Shown here: piece after piece, positions 11,301 to 25,400 of the stretch
Position numbering within the stretch: position 1 is the stretch's first letter
Layout of the letters: each line of letters begins with the position of its first letter
Assembly (NCBI RefSeq): GCF_051014685.1
Contig: NW_027478439.1
Span: 620,001 to 684,000, forward strand
Reading direction: 5' to 3'
Origin: Ptiloglossa arizonensis
Lineage: Eukaryota > Arthropoda > Insecta > Hymenoptera > Colletidae
DNA: 64,000 nt
Made by a program: the position numbers and the translations under genes
The notes under the pieces: model-generated
Seen by the model: the letters and a program-made list of their open reading frames with translations, nothing else
What the model was told of the DNA's origin: nothing
Databases searched by the model: none

Positions 11301-13430
11301 TTGTAGTTATTGGTTTCGGGTATCAGACTTGCGAAAATTTTGATGGTTTATCAACCATTCCTTAACTTCAAACTCCCATATCTCGCGAACGGAATTGACG
11401 AATCCGTAAAATTTCTGTTGTATCTGATAGTAGAAACTCTCCCGATTACAACGGTATGTGTATTTTTCCCCTAGGCCATTGTGGTTATTGGTTTCGAGTA
11501 TCAGACTTGCGAAAATTTTGATGGTTTCTCAACCATTCCTTAATTTCAAACGCCCATATCTCGCGAACGGATTGACGAACTAGAGAAATTCCTTTTTGCA
11601 TCTGAAAGCAGAAACTCGCCCGATTACATCGGTATGAGTATTTTTTCCCTAGGCCATTCTGATTAAGCGTTTGGAACAGCAGAAGTGCGAAAAAAAGGTT
11701 GTCTTCTCAACCATTTCTTAGCTTCAAACTCCCATATCTCGCGAACCGTTTGACCAAATCCAAAAATTCCTGCTGCGTCTGAAAGTAGACACTCGCCCGA
11801 TTACAACTGAATGTGTTCTTGCCCTGGGCCATTCTGGTTAAGCGTTTGGAGCAGCAGAAGTGCGAAAATTTTGTTGCCTTCTTAACCATTTCTTAGCTTC
11901 AAATTCCCATACCTCGCGAGCGGATTGACCAAACCCAAAAATTCCTATTGCATCTGAAAGTAGAAACTCGCCCGATTACAACGGTATGTGTATTTTTCCC
12001 CAAGGCCATTGTAGTTATTGGTTTCGAGTATCAGACATGCGAAAATTTTTGTGGTTTCTCAACCATTCCGTAATTTCAAACTCCTATATCTCGCGAACGG
12101 ATTGAGGAAATCGAGAAATTCCTGTTGCATCTGAAAGTAGAAACTCGCCCAATTACAATGGTCTGTATACTTTTCCCCTAGGCCATTCTGGTTAATGGTT
12201 TCGACTATCAGACTTGCGATAATTTTGATGGTTTCTCAACCATTCCTTAATTTCAAACTCCTATATCTCGCAAACGGATTGAGGAAATCGAGAAATTCCT
12301 GTTGCATCTGGAAGAAGAAACTCGCCCGATTACAACGGTATGTGTATTTTTCCCCTAGGCCATTGTAGTTATTGGTTTCGAGTATCAGACTTGCGAAAAT
12401 TTTGATGGTTTCTCAACCATTCCTTAACTTCAAACGCCCATATCTCGCGCACGGATTGACGAACTAGAGAAATTCCTTTTTGCATCTGAAAGCAGAAACT
12501 CGCCCGATTACAACGGTATGTGTACTTTTGCCCTAGGCAATTCTGGTTATTCGTTTCAAGCATCAGAATTTCGAAAATTTGTATAGTTCCTCATATATTT
12601 CTTAAATCCAAACCCCCATATCTCCTGAGCGGATTAATGAATCCGAAAAATTCCAGTTGCATCTGAAAGTAGAAACTCGCCCGATTACAACGGTATGTGT
12701 ATTTTTCCCCTAGGCCATTCCAGTTATTGGTTTCGAGTATCAGACTTGCGAAAATTTTGATGGTTTCTCAACAATTCCTTCACTTCAAACTCCTATATCT
12801 CGCGAACGGTTTGACGAACTCGAGAAATTCCTGTTGCATCTGAAAGCAGAAACTCCCCCGATTACAACGGTATGTGTACTTTTACTCTAGGCCATTCTAG
12901 TTATTCGTTACTAGCATCAGAATTGCGAAAATTTGTATGGTTCCTCAAACATTGCTTAAATCCAAACTCCCATATCTTGCGAGCGGATTAATGAATGCGA
13001 AAAATTCCTGTTGCATCTAAAAGTAGAAACTCGCCCGATCACAACGGTTTGTGTATTTTTCCCCTAGGCAATTGTAGTTATTGGTTTCGAGGATCAGACT
13101 TGCGAAAATTTTGATGGTTTCTCAACCATTCCTTAACTTCAAACTCCCATATCTCGCAAACGGATTGACGAGCTCGAGAAATTCCTGTTGCATCTGAAAA
13201 CAGAAACTCGCCCGATTACAAAGGTATGTGTATTTTTGCCCTAGGCCAATGTAGTTATTGGTTTCGAGTATCACACTTGCGAAAATTTTGATGGTTTCTC
13301 TGCCATTCCTTCACTTCAAGCTCCTATATCTCGCGAACGGATTGAGGAAATCGGGAAATTCCTGTTGCATCTGAAAGTAGAAGCTCGCCCGATTGCAACG
13401 GTGTGTGTATTTTTGCCCTAGGCCATTGTA
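11301..13430 (+). repeat. Transition zone of mixed monomer classes
   Basis: Class B monomers are interleaved with two class A monomers (about 11650-12000) and with class C monomers (near 12540 and 12895). Class C is marked by CAAGCATCAGAATT- or CTAGCATCAGAATT-like sequence and GCGAGCGGATTAATGAAT. Neighbouring monomers differ more here than in the higher-order block that follows. Confidence 0.8.
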
Positions 13431-16400
13431 GTTATTGGTTTCGAGTATCAGAATTGCGAACATTCAGATGGTTTCTCAACCATTCCTTAACTTCAAACTC
13501 CCATATCTCGCAAACGGATTGACGAACTCGAGAAATTCCTGTTGCATCTGAAAACAGAAACTCGCCCGATTACAACGGTGTGTGTATTTTTGCCCTAGGC
13601 CGTAGTAGTTATTGGTTTCGAGTATCAGACTTGCGAAAATTTTGATGGTTTCTCTAACATTCCTTCACTTCAAACTCCCATATCTCGCGAACGGATTGAG
13701 GAAATCGAGAAATTCCTGTTGCATCTGAAAGAAGAAACTCGCTCGATTACAACGGTGTGCGTATTTTTCCCCTAGGCCATTGTAGTTATTGGTTTCGAGT
13801 ATCAGAATTGCGAACATTCAGATGGTTTCTCAACCATTCCTTAACTTCAAACTCCCATATCTCGCAAACGGATTGACGAACTCGAGAAATTCCTGTTGCA
13901 TCTGAAAACAGATACTCGCCCAATTACAACGGTGTGTGTATTTTTCCCCTAGGCCATTGTAGTTGTTGGTTTCGAGTATTAGACTTGTGAAAATTTTTAT
14001 GGTTTCTCAACCATTCCTTCACTTCAAAATCCTATATCTCGCGAACGGATTGAGGAAATCGAGAAATTCCTGCTGCATCTGATAGTAGAAACTCGCCCGA
14101 TTACAACGGTATGTGTATTTTTCCCCTAGGCCATTGTAGTTATTGGTCTCGAGTATCAGACCTGCGAAAATATTGATGGTTTCTCAACCATTCCTTAACT
14201 TCAAACTCCCATATCTCGCAAACGGATTGACGAACTCGAGAAATTCCTGTTGCATCTGAAAACAGAAACTCGCCCGATTACAACTGTGTGTGTATTTTTG
14301 CCCTAGGCCGTAGTAGTTATTGGTTTCGAGTATCAGACTTGCGAAAATTTTGATGGTTTCTCTGCCATTCCTTAACTTCAAACTCCCATATCTCGCAAAC
14401 GGATTGACGAACTGGAGAAATTCCTGTTGCATCTGAAGGCAGAAACTCGCCCGATTACAAAGTTATGTGTATTTTTGCCCTAGGCCAATGTAGTTATTGG
14501 TTTCGAGTATCAGACTTGCGAAAATTTTGATGGTCTCTCAAACATGTCTTCACTTCAAACTCCTATATCTCGCGAACGGATTGAGGAAATCGGGAAATTC
14601 CTGTTGCATCTGAAAGTAGAAGCTCGCCCGATTGCAACGGTGTGTGTATTTTTGCCCTAGGCCATTGTAGTTATTGGTTTCGAGTATCAGAATTGCGAAC
14701 ATTCAGATGGTTTCTCAACCATTCCTTAACTTCAAACTCCCATATCTCGCAAACGGATTGACGAACTCGAGAAATTCCTGTTGCATCTGAAAACAGAAAC
14801 TCGCCCGATTACAACGGTGTGTGTATTTTTGCCCTAGGCCGTAGTAGTTATTGGTTTCGAGTATCAGACTTGCGAAAATTTTGATGGTTTCTCTAACATT
14901 CCTTCACTTCAAACTCCCATATCTCGCGAACGGATTGAGGAAATCGAGAATTTCCTGTTGCATCTGAAAGAAGAAACTCGCTCGATTACAACGGTGTGCG
15001 TATTTTTCCCCTAGGCCATTGTAGTTATTGGTTTCGAGTATCAGAATTGCGAACATTCAGATGGTTTCTCAACCATTCCTTAACTTCAAACTCCCATATC
15101 TCGCAAACGGATTGACGAACTCGAGAAATTCCTGTTGCATCTGAAAACAGATACTCGCCCAATTAAAACGGTGTGTGTATTTTTCCCCTAGGCCATTGTA
15201 GTTGTTGGTTTCGAGTATTAGACTTGTGAAAATTTTTATGGTTTCTCAACCATTCCTTCACTTCAAAATCCTATATCTCGCGAACGGATTGAGGAAATCG
15301 AGAAATTCCTGCTGCATCTGATAGTAGAAACTCGCCCGATTACAACGGTATGTGTATTTTTCCCCTAGGCCATTGTAGTTATTGGTCTCGAGTATCAGAC
15401 CTGCGAAAATTTTGATGGTTTCTCAACCATTCCTTAACTTCAAACTCCCATATCTCGCAAACGGATTGACGAACTCGAGAAATTCCTGTTGCATCTGAAA
15501 ACAGAAACTCGCCCGATTACAACTGTGTGTGTATTTTTGCCCTAGGCCGTAGTAGTTATTGGTTTCGAGTATCAGACTTGCGAAAATTTTGATGGTTTCT
15601 CTGCCATTCCTTAACTTCAAACTCCCATATCTCGCAAACGGATTGACGAACTGGAGAAATTCCTGTTGCATCTGAAGGCAGAAACTCGCCCGATTACAAA
15701 GTTATGTGTATTTTTGCCCTAGGCCAATGTAGTTATTGGTTTCGAGTATCAGACTTGCGAAAATTTTGATGGTCTCTCAAACATTCCTTCACTTCAAACT
15801 CCTATATCTCGCGAATGGATTGAGGAAATCGAGAAATTCCTGTTGCATCTGGAAGAAGAAACTTGCCCGATTACAACGGTATGTGTGTTTCTCCCCTAGG
15901 CCATTGTAGTTATTGGTTTCGGGTATCAGAATTGCGAACATTTTGATGGTTTATCAATCATTCCTTCACTTCAGACTCCTATATCTCGCGAACGGATTGA
16001 CGAACTCGAGAAATTCCTGCTGCATCTGAATGTAGTAACTCGCCCGCTTACAACGGTATGTGTATTTTTCCCCTAGGCCATTGTAGTTATTGGTTTCGAG
16101 TATCAGACTTGCGAAAATTTTGATGGTTTCTCAACCATTCCTTAACTTCCAACTCCCATATCTCGCAAACGGATTGACGAACTCGAGAAATTCCTGTTGC
16201 ATCTGAAAACAGAAACTCGCCCGATTACAAAGGTATGTGTATTTTTGCCCTTGGCCATAGTAGTTATTGGTTTCGAGTGTCAGAATTGCGAAAATTCTGA
16301 TGGTTTCTCTACCATTCCTTAACTTCAAACTCCCATACCTCGCAAACGGATTGACGAACTGGAGAAATTCCTGTTGCATCTGAAGGCAGAAACTCGCCCG

Positions 16401-19400
16401 ATTACAACGTTATGTGTATTTTTGCCCTAGGCCAATGTAGTTATTGGTTTCGAGTATCACACTTGCGAAAATTTTGATGGTTTCTCTGCCATTCCTTCAC
16501 TTCAAGCTCCTATATCTCGCGAACGGATTGAGGAAATCGGGAAATTCCTGTTGCATCTGAAAGTAGAAGCTCGCCCGATTGCAACGGTGTGTGTATTTTT
16601 GCCCTAGGCCATTGTAGTTATTGGTTTCGAGTATCAGAATTGCGAACATTCAGATGGTTTCTCAACCATTCCTTAACTTCAAACTCCCATATCTCGCAAA
16701 CGGATTGACGAACTCGAGAAATTCCTGTTGCATCTGAAAACAGAAACTCGCCCGATTACAACGGTGTGTGTATTTTTGCCCTAGGCCGTAGTAGTTATTG
16801 GTTTCGAGTATCAGACTTGCGAAAATTTTGATGGTTTCTCTAACATTCCTTCACTTCAAACTCCCATATCTCGCGAACGGATTGAGGAAATCGAGAAATT
16901 CCTGTTGCATCTGAAAGAAGAAACTCGCTCGATTACAACGGTGTGCGTATTTTTCCCCTAGGCCATTGTAGTTATTGGTTTCGAGTATCAGAATTGCGAA
17001 CATTCAGATGGTTTCTCAACCATTCCTTAACTTCAAACTCCCATATCTCGCAAACGGATTGACGAACTCGAGAAATTCCTGTTGCATCTGAAAACAGATA
17101 CTCGCCCAATTACAACGGTGTGTGTATTTTTCCCCTAGGCCATTGTAGTTGTTGGTTTCGAGTATTAGACTTGTGAAAATTTTTATGGTTTCTCAACCAT
17201 TCCTTCACTTCAAAATCCTATATCTCGCGAACGGATTGAGGAAATCGAGAAATTCCTGCTGCATCTGATAGTAGAAACTCGCCCGATTACAACGGTATGT
17301 GTATTTTTCCCCTAGGCCATTGTAGTTATTGGTCTCGAGTATCAGACCTGCGAAAATTTTGATGGTTTCTCAACCATTCCTTAACTTCAAACTCCCATAT
17401 CTCGCAAACGGATTGACGAACTCGAGAAATTCCTGTTGCATCTGAAAACAGAAACTCGCCCGATTACAACTGTGTGTGTATTTTTGCCCTAGGCCGTAGT
17501 AGTTATTGGTTTCGAGTATCTGACTTGCGAAAATTTTGATGGTTTCTCTGCCATTCCTTAACTTCAAACTCCCATATCTCGCAAACGGATTGACGAACTG
17601 GAGAAATTCCTGTTGCATCTGAAGGCAGAAACTCGCCCGATTACAGAGATATGTGTATTTTTGCCCTAGGCCAATGTAGTTATTGGTTTCGAGTATCAGA
17701 CTTGCGAAAATTTTGATGGTCTCTCAAACATTCCTTCACTTCAAACTCCTATATCTCGCGAATGGATTGAGGAAATCGAGAAATTCCTGTTGCATCTGGA
17801 AGAAAAAACTTGCCCGATTACAACGGTATGTGTGTTTCTCCCCTAGGCCATTGTAGTTATTGGTTTCGAGTATCAGAATTGCGAACATTTTGATGGTTTA
17901 TCAATCATTCCTTCACTTCAGACTCCTATATCTCGCGAACGGATTGACGAACTCGAGAAATTCCTGCTGCATCTGAATGTAGTAACTCGCCCGATTACAA
18001 CGGTATGTGTATTTTTCCCCTAGGCCATTGTAGTTATTGGTTTCGAGTATCAGACTTGCGAAGATTTTGATGGTTTCTCAACCATTCCTTAACTTCCAAC
18101 TCCCATATCTCGCAAACGGATTGACGAACTCGAGAAATTCCTGTTGCATCTGAAAACAGAAACTCGCCCGATTACAAAGGTATGTGTATTTTTGCCCTAG
18201 GCCATAGTAGTTATTGGTTTCGAGTGTCAGAATTGCGAAAATTCTGATGGTTTCTCTACCATTCCTTAACTTCAAACTCCCATACCTCGCGATCGGATTG
18301 ACGAACTCGAGAAATTCCTGTTGCATCTGAAAGAAGAAACTCGCCCGATTACAACGGTATGTTTATTTTTGCCCAAGGCCATAGTAGTTATTGGTTTCGA
18401 GTATCAGACTTGCGAAAATTTTGATGGTTTCTCTACCATTCCTTCACTTCAAACTCCCATATCTCGCGAACGGATTGCGGAAATCGAGAAATTCCTGCTG
18501 CATCTGATAGTAGAAACTCGCCCGATTACAACGGTATGTGTATTTTTCCCCTAGGCCATTGTAGTTATTGGTCTCGAGTATCAGACCTGCGAAAATTTTG
18601 ATGGTTTCTCAACCATTCCTTAACTTCAAACTCCCATATCTCGCAAACGGATTGACGAACTCGAGAAATTCCTGTTGCATCTGAAAACAGAAACTCGCCC
18701 GATTACAACGGTGTGTGTATTTTTGCCCTAGGCCGTAGTAGTTATTGGTTTCGAGTATCAGACTTGCGAAAATTTTGATGGTTTCTCTGCCATTCCTTAA
18801 CTTCAAACTCCCATATCTCGCAAACGGATTGACGAACTGGAGAAATTCCTGTTGCATCTGAAGGCAGAAACTCGCCCGATTACAACGATATGTGTATTTT
18901 TGCCCTAGGCCAATGTAGTTATTGGTTTCGAGTATCAGACTTGCGAAAATTTTGATGGTCTCTCAAACATGTCTTCACTTCAAACTCCTATATCTCGCGA
19001 ATGGATTGAGGAAATCGAGAAATTCCTGTTGCATCTGGAAGAAGAAACTTGCCCGATTACAACGGTATGTGTGTTTCTCCCCTAGGCCATTGTAGTTATT
19101 GGTTTCGAGTATCAGAATTGCGAACATTTTGATGGTTTATCAATCATTCCTTCACTTCAGACTCCTATATCTCGCGAACGGATTGACGAACTCGAGAAAT
19201 TCCTGCTGCATCTGAATGTAGTAACTCGCCCGATTACAACGGTATGTGTATTTTTCCCCTAGGCCATTGTAGTTATTGGTTTCGAGTATCAGACTTGCGA
19301 AAATTTTGATGGTTTCTCAACCATTCCTTAACTTCCAACTCCCATATCTCGCAAACGGATTGACGAACTCGAGAAATTCCTGTTGCATCTGAAAACAGAA

Positions 19401-22400
19401 ACTCGCCCGATTACAAAGGTATGTGTATTTTTGCCCTAGGCCATAGTAGTTATTGGTTTCGAGTGTCAGAATTGCGAAAATTCTGATGGTTTCTCTACCA
19501 TTCCTTAACTTCAAACTCCCATACCTCGCGATCGGATTGACGACATCGAGAAATTCCTGTTGCATCTGAAAGAAGAAACTCGCCCGATTACAACGGTATG
19601 TTTATTTTTGCCCTAGGCCGTAGTAGTTATTGGTTTCGAGTATCAGACTTGCGAAAATTTTGATGGTTTCTCTACCATTCCTTCACTTCAAACTCCCATA
19701 TCTCGCGAACGGATTGAGGAAATCGAGAAATTCCTGCTGCATCTGATAGTAGAAACTCGCCCGATTACAACGGTATGTGTATTTTTCCCTAGGCCATTGT
19801 AGTTATTGGTCTCGAGTATCAGACCTGCGAAAATTTTGATGGTTTCTCAACCATTCCTTAACTTCAAACTCCCATATCTCGCAAACGGATTGAGAAAATC
19901 GAGAAATTCCTGTTGCATCTGAAAGAAGAAACTCGCCCGATTACAACGGTATGTGTATTTTTCCCCTAGGCCATAGTAGTTATTGGTTTCGAGTATCAGA
20001 ATTGCGAACATTTTGATGGTTTCTCAACCATTCCTTAACTTCAAATTACCATATTTCGCGAACGGATTGACGACCTCGAGAAATTCCTGTTGCATCTGAA
20101 AGTAGAAGCTCGCCCGATTGCAACGGTGTGTGAACTTTTCCCCTAGGCCATTCGAGTTATTGGTTTCGAGTATTAGACTTGTGAAAATTTTAATGGTTTC
20201 TCAACCATTCCTTCACTTCAAACTCCCATATCTCGCGAACGGATTGACGAAGTCGAGAAATTCCTGTTGCATCTGAAAGTAGAAGCTCGCCCGATTACAA
20301 CGGTATGTGTATTTTTCCCCTAGGCCATTGTAGTTATTGGATTCGAGTATCAGACTTGCGAAAATTTTGATGGTTTCTCAACCATTCCTTAACTTCCAAC
20401 TCCCATATCTCGCAAACGGATTGACGTGCTCGAGAAATTCCTGTTGCATCTGAAAACAGAAACTCGCCCGATTACAAAGGTATGTGTATTTTTGCCCTTG
20501 GCCAATGTAGTTATTGGTTTCGAGTATCACACTTGCGAAAATTTTGATGGTTTCTCTGCCATTCCTTCACTTCAAGCTCTTATATCTCGCGAACGGATTG
20601 AGGAAATCGGGAAATTCCTGTTGCATCTGAAAGTAGAAGCTCGCCCGATTGCAACGGTGTGTGTATTTTTGCCCTAGGCCATTGTAGTTATTGGTTTCGA
20701 GTATCAGAATTGCGAACATTCAGATGGTTTCCCAACCATTCCTTAACTTCGAACTCCCATATCTCGCAAACGGATTGACGAACTCGAGAAATTCCTGTTG
20801 CATCTGAAAACAGAAACTCGCCCGATTACAACGGTGTGTGTATTTTTGCCCTAGGCCGTAGTAGTTATTGGTTTCGAGTATCAGACTTGCGAAAATTTTG
20901 ATGGTTTCTCTAACATTCCTTCACTTCAAACTCCCATATCTCGCGAACGGATTGAGGAAATCGAGAAATTCCTGTTGCATCTGAAAGAAGAAACTCGCTC
21001 GATTACAACGGTGTGCGTATTTTTCCCCTAGGCCATTGTAGTTATTGGTTTCGAGTATCAGAATTGCGAACATTCAGATGGTTTCTCAACCATTCCTTAA
21101 CTTCAAACTCCCATATCTCGCAAACGGATTGACGAACTCGAGAAATTCCTGTTGCATCTGAAAACAGATACTCGCCCAATTACATCGGTGTGTGTATTTT
21201 TCCCCTAGGCCATTGTAGTTGTTGGTTTCGAGTATTAGACTTGTGAAAATTTTTATGGTTTCTCAACCATTCCTTCACTTCAAAACCCTATATCTCGCGA
21301 ACGGATTGAGGAAATCGAGAAATTCCTGCTGCATCTGATAGTAGAAACTCGCCCGATTACAACGGTATGTGTATTTTTCCCCTAGGCCATTGTAGTTATT
21401 GGTCTCGAGTATCAGACCTGCGAAAATTTTGATGGTTTCTCAACCATTCCTCAACTTCAAACTCCCATATCTCGCAAACGGAATGACGAACTCGAGAAAT
21501 TCCTGTTGCATCTGAAAACAGAAACTCGCCCGATTACAACTGTGTGTGTATTTTTGCCCTAGGCCGTAGTAGTTATTGGTTTCGAGTATCAGACTTGCGA
21601 AAATTTTGATGGTCTCTCAAACATTCCTTCACTTCAAACTCCTATATCTCGCGAATGGATTGAGGAAATCGAGAAATTCCTGTTGCATCTGGAAGAAGAA
21701 ACTTGCCCGATTACAACGGTATGTGTGTTTCTCCCCTAGGCCATTGTAGTTATTGGTTTCGAGTATCAGAATTGCGAACATTTTGATGGTTTATCAATCA
21801 TTCCTTCACTTCAGACTCCTATATCTCGCGAACGGATTGACGAACTCGAGAAATTCCTGCTGCATCTGAATGTAGTAACTCGCCCGATTACAACGGTATG
21901 TGTATTTTTCCCCTAGGCCATTGTAGTTATTGGTTTCGAGTATCAGACTTGCGAAAATTTTGATGGTTTCTCAACCATTCCTTCACTTCAAACTCCCATA
22001 TCTCGCGAACGGATTGCGGAAATCGAGAAATTCCTGCTGCATCTGATAGTAGAAACTCGCCCGATTACAACGGTATGTGTATTTTTCCCCTAGGCCATTG
22101 TAGTTATTGGTCTCGAGTATCAGACCTGCGAAAATTTTGATGGTTTCTCAACCATTCCTTAACTTCAAACGCCCATATCTCGCAAACGGATTGACGAACT
22201 CGAGAAATTCCTGTTGCATCTGAAAACAGAAACTCGCCCGATTACAACGGTGTGTGTATTTTTGCCCTAGGCCGTAGTAGTTATTGGTTTCGAGTATCAG
22301 ACTTGCGAAAATTTTGATGGTTTCTCTAACATTCCTTCACTTCAAACTCCCATATCTCGCGAACGGATTGAGGAAATCGAGAAATTCCTGTTGCATCTGA

Positions 22401-25400
22401 AAGAAGAAACTCGCTCGATTACAACGGTGTGCGTATTTTTCCCCTAGGCCATTGTAGTTATTGGTTTCGAGTATCAGAATTGCGAACATTCAGATGGTTT
22501 CTCAACCATTCCTTAACTTCAAACTCCCATATCTCGCAAACGGATTGACGAACTCGAGAAATTCCTGTTGCATCTGAAAACAGATACTCGCCCAATTACA
22601 ACGGTGTGTGTATTTTTCCCCTAGGCCATTGTAGTTGTTGGTTTCGAGTATTAGACTTGTGAAAATTTTTATGGTTTCTCAACCATTCCTTCACTTCAAA
22701 ATCCTATATCACGCGAACGGATTGAGGAAATCGAGAAATTCCTGCTGCATCTGATAGTAGAAACTCGCCCGATTACAACGGTATGTGTATTTTTCCCCTA
22801 GGCCATTGTAGTTATTGGTCTCGAGTATCAGACCTGCGAAAATTTTGATGGTTTCTCAACCATTCCTTAACTTCAAACTCCCATATCTCGCAAACGGATT
22901 GACGAACTCGAGAAATTCCTGTTGCATCTGAAAACAGAAACTCGCCCGATTACAACTGTGTGTGTATTTTTGCCCTAGGCCGTTGTAGTTATTGGTTTCG
23001 AGTATCAGACTTGCGAAAATTTTGATGGTTTCTCTGCCATTCCTTAACTTCAAACTCCCATATCTCGCAAACGGATTGACGAACTGGAGAAATTCCTGTT
23101 GCATCTGAAGGCAGAAACTCGCCCGATTACAAAGTTATGTGTATTTTTGCCCTAGCCCAATGTAGTTATTGGTTTCGAGTATCAGACTTGCGAAAATTTT
23201 GATGGTCTCTCAAACATTCCTTCACTTCAAACTCCTATATCTCGCGAATGGATTGAGGAAATCGAGAAATTCCTGTTGCATCTGGAAGAAGAAACTTGCC
23301 CGATTACAACGGTATGTGTGTTTCTCCCCTAGGCCATTGTAGTTATTGGTTTCGAGTATCAGAATTGCGAACATTTTGATGGTTTATCAATCATTCCTTC
23401 ACTTCAGACTCCTATATCTCGCGAACGGATTGACGAACTCGAGAAATTCCTGCTGCATCTGAATGTAGTAACTCGCCCGATTACAACGGTATGTGTATTT
23501 TTCCCCTAGGCCATTGTAGTTATTGGTTTCGAGTATCAGACTTGCGAAAATTTTGATGGTTTCTCAACCATTCCTTAACTTCCAACTCCCATATCTCGCA
23601 AACGGATTGACGAACTCGAGAAATTCCTGTTGCATCTGAAAACAGAAACTCGCCCGATTACAAAGGTATGTGTATTTTTGCCCTAGGGCATAGTAGTTAT
23701 TGGTTTCGAGTGTCAGAATTGCGAAAATTCTGACGGTTTCTCTACCATTCCTTAACTTCAAACTCCCATACCTCGCGATCGGATTGACGAACTCGAGAAA
23801 TTCCTGTTGCATCTGAAAGAAGAAACTCGCCCGATTACAACGGTATGTTTATTTTTGCCCTAGGCCATAGTAGTTATTGGTTTCGAGTATCAGACTTGCG
23901 AAAATTTTGATGGTTTCTCTACCATTCCTTCACTTCAAACTCCCATATCTCGCGAACGGATTGCGGAAATCAAGAAATTCCTGCTGCATCTGATAGTAGA
24001 AACTCGCCCGATTACAACGGTATGTGTATTTTTCCCCTAGGCCATTGTAGTTATTGGTCTCGAGTATCAGACCTGCGAAAATTTTGATGGTTTCTCAACC
24101 ATTCCTTAACTTCAAACTCCCATATCTCGCAAACGGATTGACGAACTCGAGAAATTCCTGTTGCATCTGAAAACAGAAACTCGCCCGATTACAACTGTGT
24201 GTGTATTTTTGCCCTAGGCCGTTGTAGTTATTGGTTTCGAGTATCAGACTTGCGAAAATTTTGATGGTTTCTCTGCCATTCCTTAACTTCAAACTCCCAT
24301 ATCTCGCAAACGGATTGACGAACTGGAGAAATTCCTGTTGCATCTGAAGGCAGAAACTCGCCCGATTACAAAGTTATGTGTATTTTTGCCCTAGGCCAAT
24401 GTAGTTATTGGTTTCGAGTATCAGACTTGCGATAATTTTGATGGTCTCTCAAACATTCCTTCACTTCAAACTCCTATATCTCGCGAATGGATTGAGGAAA
24501 TCGAGAAATTCCTGTTGCATCTGGAAGAAGAAACTTGCCCGATTACAACGGTATGTGTGTTTCTCCCCTAGGCCATTGTAGTTATTGGTTTCGAGTATCA
24601 GAATTGCGAACATTTTGATGGTTTATCAATCATTCCTTCACTTCAGACTCCTATATCTCGCGAACGGATTGACGAACTCGAGAAATTCCTGCTGCATCTG
24701 AATGTAGTAACTCGCCCGATTACAACGGTATGTGTATTTTTCCCCTAGGCCATTGTAGTTATTGGTTTCGAGTATCAGACTTGCGAAAATTTTGATGGTT
24801 TCTCAACCATTCCTTAACTTCCAACTCCCATATCTCGCAAACGGATTGACGAACTCGAGAAATTCCTGTTGCATCTGAAAACAGAAACTCGCCCGATTAC
24901 AAAGGTATGTGTATTTTTGCCCTAGGCCATAGTAGTTATTGGTTTCGAGTGTCAGAATTGCGAAAATTCTGATGGTTTCTCTACCATTCCTTAACTTCAA
25001 ACTCCCATACCTCGCGATCGGATTGACGAACTCGAGAAATTCCTGTTGCATCTGAAAGAAGAAACTCGCCCGATTACAACGGTATGTTTATTTTTGCCCT
25101 AGGCCATAGTAGTTATTGGTTTCGAGTATCAGACTTGCGAAAATTTTGATGGTTTCTCTACCATTCCTTCACTTCAAACTCCCATATCTCGCGAACGGAT
25201 TGCGGAAATCGAGAAATTCCTGCTGCATCTGATAGTAGAAACTCGCCCGATTACAACGGTATGTGTATTTTTCCCCTAGGCCATTGTAGTTATTGGTCTC
25301 GAGTATCAGACCTGCGAAAATTTTGATGGTTTCTCAACCATTCCTTAACTTCAAACTCCCATATCTCGCAAACGGATTGACGAACTCGAGAAATTCCTGT

